Origin: Sphingobium lactosutens
GTDB lineage: Bacteria > Pseudomonadota > Alphaproteobacteria > Sphingomonadales > Sphingomonadaceae
Length of the DNA: 64,000 nucleotides
Reading direction: 5' to 3'
Assembly: GCF_013393185.1 (NCBI RefSeq)
Contig: NZ_QJQX01000075.1
Location: forward strand, 169,081-233,080
The translations under genes were made by a program, and so were the position numbers. Below are positions 29,837 to 39,311 of the stretch, in pieces; position 1 is the first letter of the stretch, and each line of letters opens with the position of its first letter. The notes beneath the pieces were generated by a model. It searched no databases. It had not been told where the DNA came from and saw only the letters and a list, made by a program, of their open reading frames with translations.

Positions 29837-30625
29837 ATGGCAAAATATGGACGGCCGCAGGTTGAACTGATCGTCGGCGGCGAAAATCATGACGTGAACC
29901 GCATCCGCCTGACATTGCTCGAACTGTTGGGCGAAAATGAGCTGTTGCGGGTACGCTGCGCTCCGGATTTCGGCGATGGGACGGCGCTGGCGGACACCGA
30001 TTTCCTGATCACCTACACCAATAACGTCTTTCCCGAAGGCGAAGCTCTCGCCGCGCTCGACGCTTTCCTGGCAGGCGGTGGCCGCTGGCTGGCGATCCAT
30101 GGCGCCGCCGCCTATACCCAGTTTAAGCCGCCGGCGGTCAATCTCGGCGGCATTCACCTGCCCGGCCTCACCGACACGCCCGACCTCAAGCCCGCATATA
30201 TGAACCTGCTGGGGGTGCGGTTCGTTTCGCATCTGGCCCAGCAAGCCTATGCCATCACGCCCGGCCCGGTCGCGCATCCCGTGACCGAGGGGATCGGTCC
30301 GTTCGAGGTCGTCGACGAACCCTATATTCTGGAACTGCGCGGCGAATGCGACGTGCTGCTGGAGGCGCGCTTTACCGGCGAGGCGCCGGGCTATGTGGAG
30401 GGACCATGGCTGACGGATGACGCTCGCCCCCAATTGCTGCGCCACCGCCATGGCGCCGGTGAAGCGATGTATCTGGCGCCCGGCCATGCCTGCGGCAAAT
30501 ATGACCTTCGTCCGTTCATCGACGAAATTCCGGTTCAGCCGGGTCCATGGGCAAGCGGAACCTATGTGGACCTCGTCCGGCGCCTGATCGCCTGGGGCGT
30601 CGAGGCGGCTGTGCCGGTCGGCTGA
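29837..30625 (+). CDS. ThuA-like domain-containing protein
   Basis: A 262-aa soluble protein with the ThuA (trehalose utilisation/glutamine amidotransferase-like) fold. It has ELIVGGENHDVNRIR, DFLITYTNN, a GGGRWLAIHGAAA turn, and the late HRHGAGEAMYLAPGHACGKYD segment with the conserved GH. A GAGAGGGAAG ribosome site precedes the ATG. It probably was the second gene of an SDR-ThuA operon now damaged upstream. The substrate in this family, thought to be sugars or sugar-like keto compounds, is not defined. Confidence 0.85.
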   Translation: MAKYGRPQVELIVGGENHDVNRIRLTLLELLGENELLRVRCAPDFGDGTALADTDFLITYTNNVFPEGEALAALDAFLAGGGRWLAIHGAAAYTQFKPPAVNLGGIHLPGLTDTPDLKPAYMNLLGVRFVSHLAQQAYAITPGPVAHPVTEGIGPFEVVDEPYILELRGECDVLLEARFTGEAPGYVEGPWLTDDARPQLLRHRHGAGEAMYLAPGHACGKYDLRPFIDEIPVQPGPWASGTYVDLVRRLIAWGVEAAVPVG

Positions 30626-30783
30626 TCCTTCAGGCGGTGTAGGGCCGCTGCCAGGATCATCGCCCTGACCTGAAACGCCCAGATCGAACCGCCAAACAGC
30701 GGCTGGACGATAATCGCCGCCAACATCAAACACTTGCTTATTCGAAAGCCACGGACATTATGGCGCGAATCTAGGGGGATGTT

Positions 30784-32829
30784 GTGCGCTTTACGATTTC
30801 TGTCTGTCTGGCGAGCCTGCTTGCCGGCACTATCGCTCATGCCGCTGGCAACCAGATCCAGAATGGGCCTGCGCCCAAATGGACAGTCCAGTCGGAGCCT
30901 ATGCCGGTCCCCGCCGATGCAGCCGGGGCCATATTCATCCGTCGTCAGGATAGCCAGGTCCATCTCGATGACAGGGGGCAGTTGCTCTACAATGCTTACC
31001 GCATCAGGATTCTGCATCCCAACGCGCTGCAACTCGGCAATCTATCGCTCGTCTGGAACCCGGCCGCCGGCTCGCCTGTCGTGCATGTCATCAGGATCCA
31101 TCGCGACGGCGAGGTCATCGACATACTCAAAAAGGCTTCGTTCGAGATACTTCGTCGAGAAGACCAGCTCGAAGCTGCCAGACTGGACGGCAATCTGACT
31201 GCCGTGTTGCGCGTACCCGACCTGAGGGTCGGCGACGAAATCGAGTTCGGCGCGACTATACGCGCCAGCGATCCCACCTTGGGGAAGGATGATGCCGGCC
31301 TCCTCCTCTTGGCGCCTGAACCTGCGCCCGGCCGATACCATCTCCGCTTGAGCTGGGAGGAAAGAAACAAGCCCGCCATCAAGATGACCGGCGACATGAC
31401 GAGGGTTGCCGAACAGGGCAAGAATGCGATCGACTATCGGTTCGACAACCCCGCAGTGCTGGCGCCTCCCAAGGATGCGCCGCCGCGCTACCAGTGGCAG
31501 CGGGTGGTCGAATATAGCAGTTTCGACGATTGGCAGGGCATATCACGCCTGTTCGCGCCGCTATTCGCCGATGCGTCGAGATTGAGCGCCAATTCCCCGC
31601 TCAGGCAAGAGGCGGCACGTATCGCTGCCGCACATGCCACGCCGCTCGACCGCGCCGCCGCCGCGTTGAAAATGGTGCAGCAGGATGTTCGCTATATTTA
31701 TGTGGGGCTGAACGGCGGCAACCTGACTCCGGCAGGAGCCGATGAGACATGGCGACGGCGCTATGGCGATTGCAAGGCCAAGACCGCCCTGCTTTTGGCA
31801 TTGCTGCGCGATCTGGGCGTCGAAGCCGAGGCCGTGCTGGTCAACAATGGTGGCGCGGATGACGGGCTCGACGAGCGGCTGCCAAGTCCGCGCATGTTCG
31901 ACCATGTGCTGGTGCGAGCGCATATCGACGGGAAAAGCTACTGGCTTGATGGCACGCTGCCTGCGGTCGCTCCGCCTGCGATCGAACCGGTCATCCCCTA
32001 TCAATGGGTTCTTCCTCTGACCGGGCAGGGCAGCGGTCTTGAACAACTGGGCTGGGCGCCGGCGCCACGCCCGAACGAGATTACGCTCTTTGAAATCGAC
32101 GCCCGCTCCGGCTTTGACAAGCCGGCGCGGATCACGAACACCACGATCAAGCGCGGGATCGAAGGCTTGCAGCAGGAAGTCCAATTCTCCGCCGCAACGC
32201 CCGCGCAACTGCTGAGCGCTTTTCGCCAGAATGCAATCGGCAATACCTGGCAGACGATCGAGGATGTGCGGTGGCGCTATGATGTGAAAGCGCAGGCCAG
32301 CATATTGACCGTCGTCGGCACCGGCACCGTCGACTGGGACGATGATGGCGATGGAGCAAGGTCGCTCGCACTGCCTGGCGGCGGCTTCAGCCCACCCGAA
32401 AAGCGGATACGCGCGGCGGAGCAGGACCAGGCGCTGCCATTCTACAACAAGCCGAATTTTGACTGTTATGTCACGACGGTTCGCCTCCCATCGACGACGA
32501 AGGCCGAACAATGGTCGCACAAGGACGATATCAATAACCGGATGTTCGGCCGGGCCTATTACCGCGCCTTCGACATATATGATGGCTCGCTGCGCATGAT
32601 CCGTGGAGCCCGGATCGAACAGAAGGAAGTGGACGCCTCAAAAGCGCAGCGCGATAATGGCCGCCTTCCCCTGTTCGACAACAGCATGGCATGGATAAGC
32701 TACAGTCCGAACGGCAAGAACGCCGCTGCGTCGGCAATGAAGCGCGTGCCCACGACATTCGATATCGACTGGACCGCCGACAATGTGCCGTGCCTGGCGG
32801 CCAGCCCGGGAAGCGAACGGCGAGAATAA
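30784..32829 (+). CDS. DUF3857 and transglutaminase-like domain exported protein
   Basis: A 681-aa protein with a signal peptide (ISVCLASLLAGTIAHA). The DUF3857 domain (about 50-215) is followed by a transglutaminase/protease-like core. There the cysteine is in RRYGDCKAKTALLLALL (about 333), the histidine in MFDHVLVRA and the aspartate in YWLDGT. A C-terminal beta-rich region follows. The start is GTG 30784, preceded by AGGGGGA. Proteins of this layout are periplasmic and often sit next to similar paralogues; here it stands alone. Substrate unknown. Confidence 0.9.
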   Translation: MRFTISVCLASLLAGTIAHAAGNQIQNGPAPKWTVQSEPMPVPADAAGAIFIRRQDSQVHLDDRGQLLYNAYRIRILHPNALQLGNLSLVWNPAAGSPVVHVIRIHRDGEVIDILKKASFEILRREDQLEAARLDGNLTAVLRVPDLRVGDEIEFGATIRASDPTLGKDDAGLLLLAPEPAPGRYHLRLSWEERNKPAIKMTGDMTRVAEQGKNAIDYRFDNPAVLAPPKDAPPRYQWQRVVEYSSFDDWQGISRLFAPLFADASRLSANSPLRQEAARIAAAHATPLDRAAAALKMVQQDVRYIYVGLNGGNLTPAGADETWRRRYGDCKAKTALLLALLRDLGVEAEAVLVNNGGADDGLDERLPSPRMFDHVLVRAHIDGKSYWLDGTLPAVAPPAIEPVIPYQWVLPLTGQGSGLEQLGWAPAPRPNEITLFEIDARSGFDKPARITNTTIKRGIEGLQQEVQFSAATPAQLLSAFRQNAIGNTWQTIEDVRWRYDVKAQASILTVVGTGTVDWDDDGDGARSLALPGGGFSPPEKRIRAAEQDQALPFYNKPNFDCYVTTVRLPSTTKAEQWSHKDDINNRMFGRAYYRAFDIYDGSLRMIRGARIEQKEVDASKAQRDNGRLPLFDNSMAWISYSPNGKNAAASAMKRVPTTFDIDWTADNVPCLAASPGSERRE

Positions 32830-32883
32830 CGGCTTCTGCCATCGGCCCTTTGCGGTCATCCGCCAGCAAATTCCGTAATCAGC

Positions 32884-33483
32884 TCAGTCGCATTCACCGG
32901 CCGGCCTCGCCTTGCTGTCCAGCCCGGTTGCGAACAGACCATCCGTCATGGCCGCGCGCGCGGCCTGACAGCGCAGCACCGAATATTGGGACCGGTGCAC
33001 GACCGGCTTCGGGCGCCTCCTTCCCACCGGCGGTGCGACGTCCGAGAAATAGGGCAAGGGATCGACGGCCCGGCCGGCGATGCGATATTCGAAGTGCAGA
33101 TGGGGTCCGGTCGATCTTCCCGTGGACCCGACCTGGCCGATGACGGCGGCAGCGGGAACCCACTCTCCGGCGCGGACCTCGCTCGCCGAAAGATGGGCAT
33201 AGCGGGCGCGCGTCCCGTCCGCATGCGCGATCTCCACCAAAATGCCATATCCCCCGCGATAGCCGGAAAATTCGACCCTGCCCGAAGCGGCGGCCAGGAC
33301 GGGCGCGCCCGCTTTCGCCGGGAGATCGATCCCGCTGTGCAGCCGCACGGCCCCGCTGATCGGATCACGCCGCACGCCGAAGTTCGATGCAACGGGCGGG
33401 ATCGGCGTCCGTCCGATACATGGTTCGGCAGCGGGCATGAGCACCGCGAGAAGGCCGCCGACCAAGGCGCAATACATCTGCAT
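32884..33483 (-). CDS. M23 family metallopeptidase (LytM-type)
   Basis: A 199-aa exported endopeptidase, predicted to cut peptidoglycan cross-bridges. A short hydrophobic N terminus (CALVGGLLAVLMPAAEP) acts as signal. The zinc ligands H49 and D53 are in RLHSGIDLPA, and the HxH pair is in GPHLHFEYR. The core contains YAHLSASEVRAGEWV. I place the start at ATG 33483; the frame is open 36 codons further upstream but without a signal-like sequence. It is divergent from the glycan locus and shares a 240-nt spacer with it. Confidence 0.88.
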   Translation of the reverse strand: MQMYCALVGGLLAVLMPAAEPCIGRTPIPPVASNFGVRRDPISGAVRLHSGIDLPAKAGAPVLAAASGRVEFSGYRGGYGILVEIAHADGTRARYAHLSASEVRAGEWVPAAAVIGQVGSTGRSTGPHLHFEYRIAGRAVDPLPYFSDVAPPVGRRRPKPVVHRSQYSVLRCQAARAAMTDGLFATGLDSKARPAGECD

Positions 33484-33505
33484 GGCAAGCTGACGCCGTC
33501 GGCCG

Positions 33506-33604
33506 CCAAAATCCGTTCGACAAAAATATGTTCTTGCGCGCTGGCTTCGAAAAGCGGCCAAAACACACGCTAATCCGCCATTTTCTGCCAAAATCCGCGC
33601 GACA
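33506..33604. repeat. Two direct 17-nt repeats in the divergent spacer upstream of the glycan locus
   Basis: CCAAAATCCG-TT-CGACA (33506-33522) and CCAAAATCCG-CG-CGACA (33588-33604) match at 15 of 17 positions. A weaker GGCCAAAACACACGC lies between them at about 33556. Spacing start to start is 82 nt. They may be operator half-sites; no known regulator is implied. The spacer 33484-33723 holds no gene. Confidence 0.45.
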
Positions 33605-33723
33605 TGAATGCGCTACAAATCTGCAAAAAATTTTCGGCCTTGCCCCACGGATTGCTCTGAACGGCGTCGTCTCGAATTCCGCAAGACACCTGAAATGCCG
33701 CATAACGGATAGGGGACAGAGAG

Positions 33724-34536
33724 ATGAACCACCGCGAACGCAAGATGCTGGACATGCTGAAGAAGGGCCGCGACCATTATGGCGTCGTCGCCGTCAAGGC
33801 GGAGTTCGAAGCGGAAGGCACCCGTCCCGACGAACTGCTGCGCCTGCTCGATCTCGCGCGCCGCGCGGACCTCAAGGTCGCGCTCAAGATCGGCGGCTGC
33901 GAGGCGATTTCCGATCTGCTCGCCTCCCGGCTCTACGGCATCGACTATATCATCGCGCCCATGGTCGAGACCGCCTATGCGCTGTCCAAATTCGCCGACG
34001 CCCGGGACAAGGTCTATGGCGCCGAACCCACCGATACCCAGTTCCTCTTCAACCTGGAAACCGAAGCGACGCTGGGGGCGCTGGACGAGATGCTGCCGAT
34101 CGCGCGCGCACGGCTGGACGGCATCGTCTTCGGGCGGGTCGACTTCACCCTGTCGCGCGGCATGCCGCGCAACGCCATCAACGCATCGGAAATCACCCAG
34201 GCGGTGCTTCGGGTGGCGGAGGTCTGCGCCAGCAATGATCTCGACCTGGTGGTCGGCGGATCGGTCGCGGTCGAAGCCGCCCCGGCGCTGCGGTCCTTCC
34301 GCAAGGTCCGGCTGGACCGCTTCGAAACCCGCAAGGTGATCTTCGACGGCGCTGCCGCCGAATCCGCCGATTTCGAGGATGGCATCGCCAATGCCGTGGC
34401 CTTCGAACTGGCCTGGCTGGAAAACAAGCAGACCTATTATCAGGCGATCGGCGCGGAGGATCAGGCCCGCATCAGGATGATGCGCGATCGCGTCTCGGCC
34501 GCCCATGCCGGCCCGATCAAGTCCGTCGCCGCCTGA
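33724..34536 (+). CDS. HpcH/HpaI-type aldolase
   Basis: A 270-aa TIM-barrel protein of the HpcH/HpaI aldolase/citrate lyase beta group, metal-dependent class II aldolases that use pyruvate-like nucleophiles. Visible are IIAPMVETAYAL (the conserved P-M-x-E metal site), NLETEATLGALDEML, the barrel strand DGIVFGRVDFTLS, and a late VGGS phosphate/substrate loop. It starts the glycan locus; the phosphatase gene begins 11 nt after its stop. An aldolase with a phosphatase could supply a 2-keto sugar or a branched intermediate, which is inference. Confidence 0.85.
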   Translation: MNHRERKMLDMLKKGRDHYGVVAVKAEFEAEGTRPDELLRLLDLARRADLKVALKIGGCEAISDLLASRLYGIDYIIAPMVETAYALSKFADARDKVYGAEPTDTQFLFNLETEATLGALDEMLPIARARLDGIVFGRVDFTLSRGMPRNAINASEITQAVLRVAEVCASNDLDLVVGGSVAVEAAPALRSFRKVRLDRFETRKVIFDGAAAESADFEDGIANAVAFELAWLENKQTYYQAIGAEDQARIRMMRDRVSAAHAGPIKSVAA

Positions 34537-34547
34537 CCGTCGCTACC

Positions 34548-35381
34548 ATGTCCCTGCACCAGCAAGTCGCCGCGCTGATGCGTCGCGTGGCGGCCGATAT
34601 CGTCGCGCCCCGTTTCTGCACCCTTGCCGCGCATGAAATCGCCGACAAGGGCGCGGGCGAGATCGTGACCTGCGCCGATCATGAGGCGGAGGCAGCGCTG
34701 CGCGACGGTCTCGACCGGCTGGGCGCGGACGCACGCATCGTCGGCGAGGAAGCCTGCGCCGCCGACCCCTCGCTGCTGCAGGATATCGGCGCGGGCCGCG
34801 TCTGGCTGATCGACCCGCTCGACGGCACCGCCAATTTCGCGGCCGGTCGCCAGCCCTTCGGCATGATGATCGCGCTGGTGGAGGATGGCCTGCCGCTTGC
34901 CGGCTGGATGCTCGACCCGGTCAGCGGGCGGATGTGCGAAGCGGTGCGCGGCGCCGGCGCCACCATGGACGGCGTCCCGGTCCGCGTGCGGCTGTGCGAT
35001 CGGCCTCGCCCGGTCGCCGCGCTGGGCACCCAGTTCATGGACGCCGCCCGCCGCATCGCGGTTCACGCCGCGGCGGAAAAGGCCTTCGACCTTGAATCCA
35101 TTCCCCGCTGCGCCGCGGAAAGCTATCCCCGGCTGGTGCTGGGCCGCAACGACATCGCCTTGTTCCAGCGCATCCTGCCCTGGGATCATGCCGCGGGCGT
35201 CCTGTTCCTGACCGAAGCCGGCGGCTGCGCAACCCATTGGGACGGCAGCCCCTATCGCGTCGGATCGACCTCGACCGGGGTGCTGCTGGCCGCTTCGCAA
35301 GGGCGCCATACATTGGCTGCCGGTCTGCTGCACGCCCTTCTCCTCGACCATCCGATCGCATCGGAAGCCCTCGCCTCATGA
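34548..35381 (+). CDS. Inositol monophosphatase family protein
   Basis: A 277-aa Mg-dependent phosphatase. The metal-binding motifs are complete: VGEEAC (about 65), WLIDPLDGTANFAAG (about 86-100), and PWDHAAGVLFLTEAGG (about 210-225). Family members act on inositol phosphates, fructose-1,6-bisphosphate, histidinol phosphate or PAP. In this locus a sugar-phosphate substrate is more likely, but that is inference from context. The stop overlaps the next start (ATGA 35378-35381). Confidence 0.9.
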   Translation: MSLHQQVAALMRRVAADIVAPRFCTLAAHEIADKGAGEIVTCADHEAEAALRDGLDRLGADARIVGEEACAADPSLLQDIGAGRVWLIDPLDGTANFAAGRQPFGMMIALVEDGLPLAGWMLDPVSGRMCEAVRGAGATMDGVPVRVRLCDRPRPVAALGTQFMDAARRIAVHAAAEKAFDLESIPRCAAESYPRLVLGRNDIALFQRILPWDHAAGVLFLTEAGGCATHWDGSPYRVGSTSTGVLLAASQGRHTLAAGLLHALLLDHPIASEALAS

Positions 35382-37267
35382 TCCTGACCCGTTCCCTCCT
35401 CCTGTCCGCCACGGTCCTGACGATCGGCCTAACGATCGGCCTCGTCGCCCTGCCCGGCCATGCGCAGCTCGCGTCGCCGCTGACCGGCGCGGCCCAAGGC
35501 GACGGCGCCGTCGCCCGCGCGCGCACCGACGTCTCGGTGCCGAGCGCCGCCGCCCCCGCCCCGTTCCAGCCCGCGGTCATCCAGGGCAACCGCGCCGCCG
35601 TATCCGGGCCGGATGCGGCAGCGCTGCCGCCGCGCGGCGATACGCCGCCTCCACCCCACCCCGTCCCGGCCAATGAATTCGAAGCCTATGTGTCGGACGT
35701 AGTCGGCAAGCCGCTGCGCCGCTTCGGATCGGAACTGCTGCTCCCCGAAGCGCGCGACTACAGCACGCCCGTCACCACGGCCATTCCCGACGATTATCGG
35801 CTCAACCCCGGCGACCAGCTGCGCCTTGGCCTGTCGGGCAGCGTTCAGGCCGACGATGTCCTGCTCACCGTCGATCGCGACGGCCGCATCTTCGTGCCGA
35901 AAGTCGGCGCCGTCACCGTGGGCGGCGTGCGCTTCGGCGACGTGCATGATGTGATCGCGCGCCAGGTCGGACGCCAATATCGCGGCTTCGACCTCGACGT
36001 GGCGGTGGCCCGGCTGAAGGGGCTGACCGTCTATGTGACCGGCTTCGCCCAGCGACCCGGCGCCTATAGCGTCAACAGCCTGTCGACATTGGTCAACGCC
36101 GTGCTGGCGGCCGGCGGCCCCAGCGAAGGCGGCAGTTTCCGTTCGATCCAGCTGCGCCGCAACGGCCAGCTCGTGTCGGACTTCGATCTCTACGACCTGC
36201 TGCTGCGCGGCGACAAGAGCGGCGACGCCGCGCTTCAGAATGGCGACGTCATCCATATCGCGCCCGCGGGCACCCAGGTCGCCGTGATCGGCAGCGTCAA
36301 TCGCGAGGCGATCTTCGAAGTCGGCCCGAACGAGACCGTCGACGCGGCGCTGCGCTATGCCGGCGGAGCCTCGACCGTGGCGGATACCGGCCGGCTGCTC
36401 CTCTTCGATTCCCTCGGCCGGAGCGAGATCGGCTGGCAACAGCTTGCCCCGGCCGACGCCACCACCCGCGTGGCGAAGCGCGGCGATATCATCCGCGTCC
36501 TGTCCGACATCGGCATCGCCCGCCCGCTGGGCCAGCAGCCGGTGCTGGTCACGATCAGCGGCGAAGTCACCCGGCCCGGCCGCTATTATGTCCAGCCCGG
36601 CACGCGCCTGGCCGATGTCGTGTCGCAGGCCGGCGGCCTCACCACCGATGCCTTCCCCTATGCCAGCGTCATCACGCGCCAGAGCGTGAAGGCGCAGCAA
36701 AAGGAAAGTTTCGACCGCGCGGTCAAGGACATGGAAATGCTGCTCAGCACCCAGCCGCTCGTGTCGGTCAACCGCGCCCAGCTGGCGACGCCGGGCAACC
36801 AGGCGCTGATCCAGTCGGTCGTGCAGAAAATGCAGGACCGCGAACCGACCGGCCGCCTCGTCTTCAATCTGCCCGTCACCGCGACGCAGTTGCCCGCCGA
36901 TCTGGTCGTCGAGAATAATGATGCCGTCTTTGTTCCCACCCGCCCGGTGACGGTGGGCGTGTTCGGCGCCGTGCCCAGCCCGGCCTCCTTCGCCTATGAT
37001 GCGGGCAGGACGATCGGCGACTTCGTGGAAACCGCAGGCGGCATCCAGAAGCTGGGCGACAGGAAGGAAATCTTCGTCGTCCGCGCCAATGGCACCGTTC
37101 TGGCCGACGGTCGCGCGACATTGCGGGCAAAGGCATTGCCGGGCGATCTCGTCTTCGTGCCGATCGATGCGGATCGCGGCGAATTCTGGGCGCGTCTGCG
37201 CGACATCAGCTCCAGCCTGTTCGGCGGCTTCATCGGCGCGGCGTCGGTCGCGGCGGTGGTGCAATGA
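35378..37267 (+). CDS. Polysaccharide export protein with multiple SLBB domains (Wza/GumB-like)
   Basis: A 629-aa exported protein; signal peptide ILTRSLLLSATVLTIGLTIG with cleavage near residue 27. A disordered Pro/Ala stretch precedes the Poly_export domain (about 135-225; DYRLNPGDQLRLGLSGSV). A chain of SLBB domains follows, each opening with a VxVxGxVxxPG-like strand (VYVTGFAQRPGAYSV, VTISGEVTRPGRYYV, VGVFGAVPSPASF), and a C-terminal membrane-like segment ends the protein. It is longer than classical Wza (about 380 aa). Predicted role is the outer-membrane or periplasmic channel for a surface glycan. It overlaps both neighbours by 4 nt. Confidence 0.9.
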   Translation: MILTRSLLLSATVLTIGLTIGLVALPGHAQLASPLTGAAQGDGAVARARTDVSVPSAAAPAPFQPAVIQGNRAAVSGPDAAALPPRGDTPPPPHPVPANEFEAYVSDVVGKPLRRFGSELLLPEARDYSTPVTTAIPDDYRLNPGDQLRLGLSGSVQADDVLLTVDRDGRIFVPKVGAVTVGGVRFGDVHDVIARQVGRQYRGFDLDVAVARLKGLTVYVTGFAQRPGAYSVNSLSTLVNAVLAAGGPSEGGSFRSIQLRRNGQLVSDFDLYDLLLRGDKSGDAALQNGDVIHIAPAGTQVAVIGSVNREAIFEVGPNETVDAALRYAGGASTVADTGRLLLFDSLGRSEIGWQQLAPADATTRVAKRGDIIRVLSDIGIARPLGQQPVLVTISGEVTRPGRYYVQPGTRLADVVSQAGGLTTDAFPYASVITRQSVKAQQKESFDRAVKDMEMLLSTQPLVSVNRAQLATPGNQALIQSVVQKMQDREPTGRLVFNLPVTATQLPADLVVENNDAVFVPTRPVTVGVFGAVPSPASFAYDAGRTIGDFVETAGGIQKLGDRKEIFVVRANGTVLADGRATLRAKALPGDLVFVPIDADRGEFWARLRDISSSLFGGFIGAASVAAVVQ

Positions 37268-38379
37268 ACCTGGTCGACCGGTCCCGCGCGCTAATCGCCG
37301 ACGCGCGCATGCGCCGGCGCGGCTATGCGCTGGGCGCCGCCGCCTGCGCGCTGCTCAGCATCCTGCCCCAGCCCTATGTCGCCCGCGCCAAGATCGTGCC
37401 GCAAGACAGCGGCAGCATTGGTCTCAATTCCATGATGAATGCGCTGGGCGGCCAACTCGGCAGCTTCGCCTCCCTGCTGGGCGGCGCGAAGCAGCCGATC
37501 GATCTCTATCTCGCCGTGTCGCGCACACCCGAGGTCGGCGACATGGTGATCCGCACGCTGAAGCTGGACGCCCCGGACGCCTATGGATCGGCCCGCGCCG
37601 CGCAAAAGGCGCTCAGGCAGAAGATCGACATTCATTCGCTGACCGGCGGCATGATCGAGGTGGAGGCGCGCACCCACGATCCGCAGGAATCCGAAGCGCT
37701 CGCTCGCGCCTATGTCGCGGCGATCACGACCCGCCTCAACGCGCTGGGCAATGACCGCGTGCAGCGCAAACGGGGCATCGTCGAAAAGCGCTTCAGGGAA
37801 GCCGCCACGCGCGTGGGCAGGGCGGAAACCGCGCTCAACGCCTTCCGCCGCAGCAACAATCTCGCCGCGCCCGAGGCGCAACTGGGGTCCGAACTGTCGC
37901 TCCGCGCCGGGCTTCAGGCGCAGTTGCAGGCGAAGCTGGTCGAACTCCAGACCGCGCGCCAGTTCCAGGGGGACGAAAATCCCGCGCTTCAGGCGCTCCG
38001 GTCGGAAGTCGCCTCGCTCCGCGCCCAGATCGCGCGCAGCGCCGATCCCAGCACCGGCGCGGCCGGGCCCAATGTCGCGGGCCTGTCCGAAGTCTCCGGC
38101 CGCTATCTCGACCTCTATCGCGACTATCGTTTCGCCCAGGCGCTCTACGAAGTCTATGCGCGCTCCTCGGAGGAGGTGACGGTGGAATCGCTGGCCGCCG
38201 AAACCGCGTCGGACGCGCAGGTGGTGGAGGCGCCCCGGCTCGATATCGACCGCAAGTTCAACATTCCCGCCGTGGCGCTGCTGGCGCTGATCCTGGTGCT
38301 GGCCTTCTTCACGGAAATCTATGCGCCCGCGACGGGCATGCGCCTGCCGCTCCTGTCCCCGCCGGACCGCCGGCCATGA
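37264..38379 (+). CDS. Wzz-like chain-length/co-polymerase protein
   Basis: A 371-aa inner-membrane protein with two membrane helices (about residues 19-36 and 336-354) enclosing a large periplasmic domain rich in coiled coil (about 150-260). This is the PCP topology of Wzz/GumC-like proteins. There is no cytosolic BY-kinase domain at the C terminus, so it is the kinase-free form. It probably works with the Wza-like protein upstream to control chain length or export. ATGA overlaps at both ends show tight coupling. Confidence 0.85.
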   Translation: MNLVDRSRALIADARMRRRGYALGAAACALLSILPQPYVARAKIVPQDSGSIGLNSMMNALGGQLGSFASLLGGAKQPIDLYLAVSRTPEVGDMVIRTLKLDAPDAYGSARAAQKALRQKIDIHSLTGGMIEVEARTHDPQESEALARAYVAAITTRLNALGNDRVQRKRGIVEKRFREAATRVGRAETALNAFRRSNNLAAPEAQLGSELSLRAGLQAQLQAKLVELQTARQFQGDENPALQALRSEVASLRAQIARSADPSTGAAGPNVAGLSEVSGRYLDLYRDYRFAQALYEVYARSSEEVTVESLAAETASDAQVVEAPRLDIDRKFNIPAVALLALILVLAFFTEIYAPATGMRLPLLSPPDRRP

Positions 38380-39311
38380 CCGTACCCGAACTCTCCGTCG
38401 TCATTCCCTGCTATAATGAGGAGGAGAATGTCCGCGGCATCTGCGCGGCCGTCACGGCCGAAGCGGAACGCCATGCCGACGGTCATGAAATCATCCTGAT
38501 CGACAATGATTCGACCGACGCGACCCGCGCCATCATCCGGCAGATTTGCGCGCAGGACCATCGCGTCCGCGCCATCTTCAACAATCGCAACTATGGCCAG
38601 ATGCGGTCGCCCACCCATGGCATCTATCAGGCCCATGGCCGCGCCGTGATCGGCATGTGCGCCGATTTCCAGGATCCGCCCGCCATGATCGGCGATCTTC
38701 TGGCCCTTTGGCGCGGCGGCGCGAAGGTCGTGCTGGCGCAGCGGCGGCAGGAACGCAGTTCCGCCCTGCTCTCCCTCTCCCGGCGGATCGGCTATGGCCT
38801 GCTCGGCCGTTTCGCCGACTATCCGGTCATTCCCAACGCGACCGGTTTCGGCCTGTTCGACCGGGCGGTGGTGGACGCGCTCAAGCGCTGGAACGAGCCG
38901 GAACCCTTTTTCCGGGGCATGGTGGTCGAAAGCGGCTTCTCGCTCGCGCTCATCCCCTTCGATCGGCCTGAGCGCGCGGCGGGCGAAACCAAGAACGGCT
39001 TCCGCACCCTCCTGTCCTTCGCCCTGTCGGGCCTCGCCGGCTCGGCCAAGGGCCTGTTGCGCCTGCCGATCCTGCTGTCGGTCTGGGCGGGCATGGCTGC
39101 CATCGCCCTGTCGGTCGCCGCGCTGGGCGCGATCATCGCCGGCGGTCCGGTCTGGCCGCTCGTCGCGCTCAGCGTCGGCACGGGCATGTTCGCGACATTG
39201 CTGCTGTTCATCGGCCTGATCGGCGACCAGATACGCCTGATCGGGGAGCGCACGCGCGGCGTGCCGCTGGTGATCGAGGAAGAACGGCTCAACTTCGCGG
39301 ACCCGGCATGA
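38376..39311 (+). CDS. Glycosyltransferase family 2, GtrB/DPM1-like
   Basis: A 311-aa GT2 enzyme. The catalytic domain has SVVIPCYNEEENV (residues 6-18), LIDNDSTD for the nucleotide, GMCADFQDPPAM as the DxD-like region (position usually DADLQDPP), and a late RRQERS loop. Two C-terminal hydrophobic helices (about 235-285) are as in GtrB and dolichol-phosphate mannose synthases. Such enzymes charge undecaprenyl phosphate with a sugar on the cytoplasmic side. The GtrA-like gene at 43427 would be the matching partner. Confidence 0.9.
   Translation: MTVPELSVVIPCYNEEENVRGICAAVTAEAERHADGHEIILIDNDSTDATRAIIRQICAQDHRVRAIFNNRNYGQMRSPTHGIYQAHGRAVIGMCADFQDPPAMIGDLLALWRGGAKVVLAQRRQERSSALLSLSRRIGYGLLGRFADYPVIPNATGFGLFDRAVVDALKRWNEPEPFFRGMVVESGFSLALIPFDRPERAAGETKNGFRTLLSFALSGLAGSAKGLLRLPILLSVWAGMAAIALSVAALGAIIAGGPVWPLVALSVGTGMFATLLLFIGLIGDQIRLIGERTRGVPLVIEEERLNFADPA

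Noticed and set aside
30626..30783. Minus-strand frame with a hydrophobic stretch near the ThuA/DUF3857 spacer
   Set aside because: Continues antisense into the ThuA-like gene and has no start or ribosome site; the spacer is short and needs no gene.
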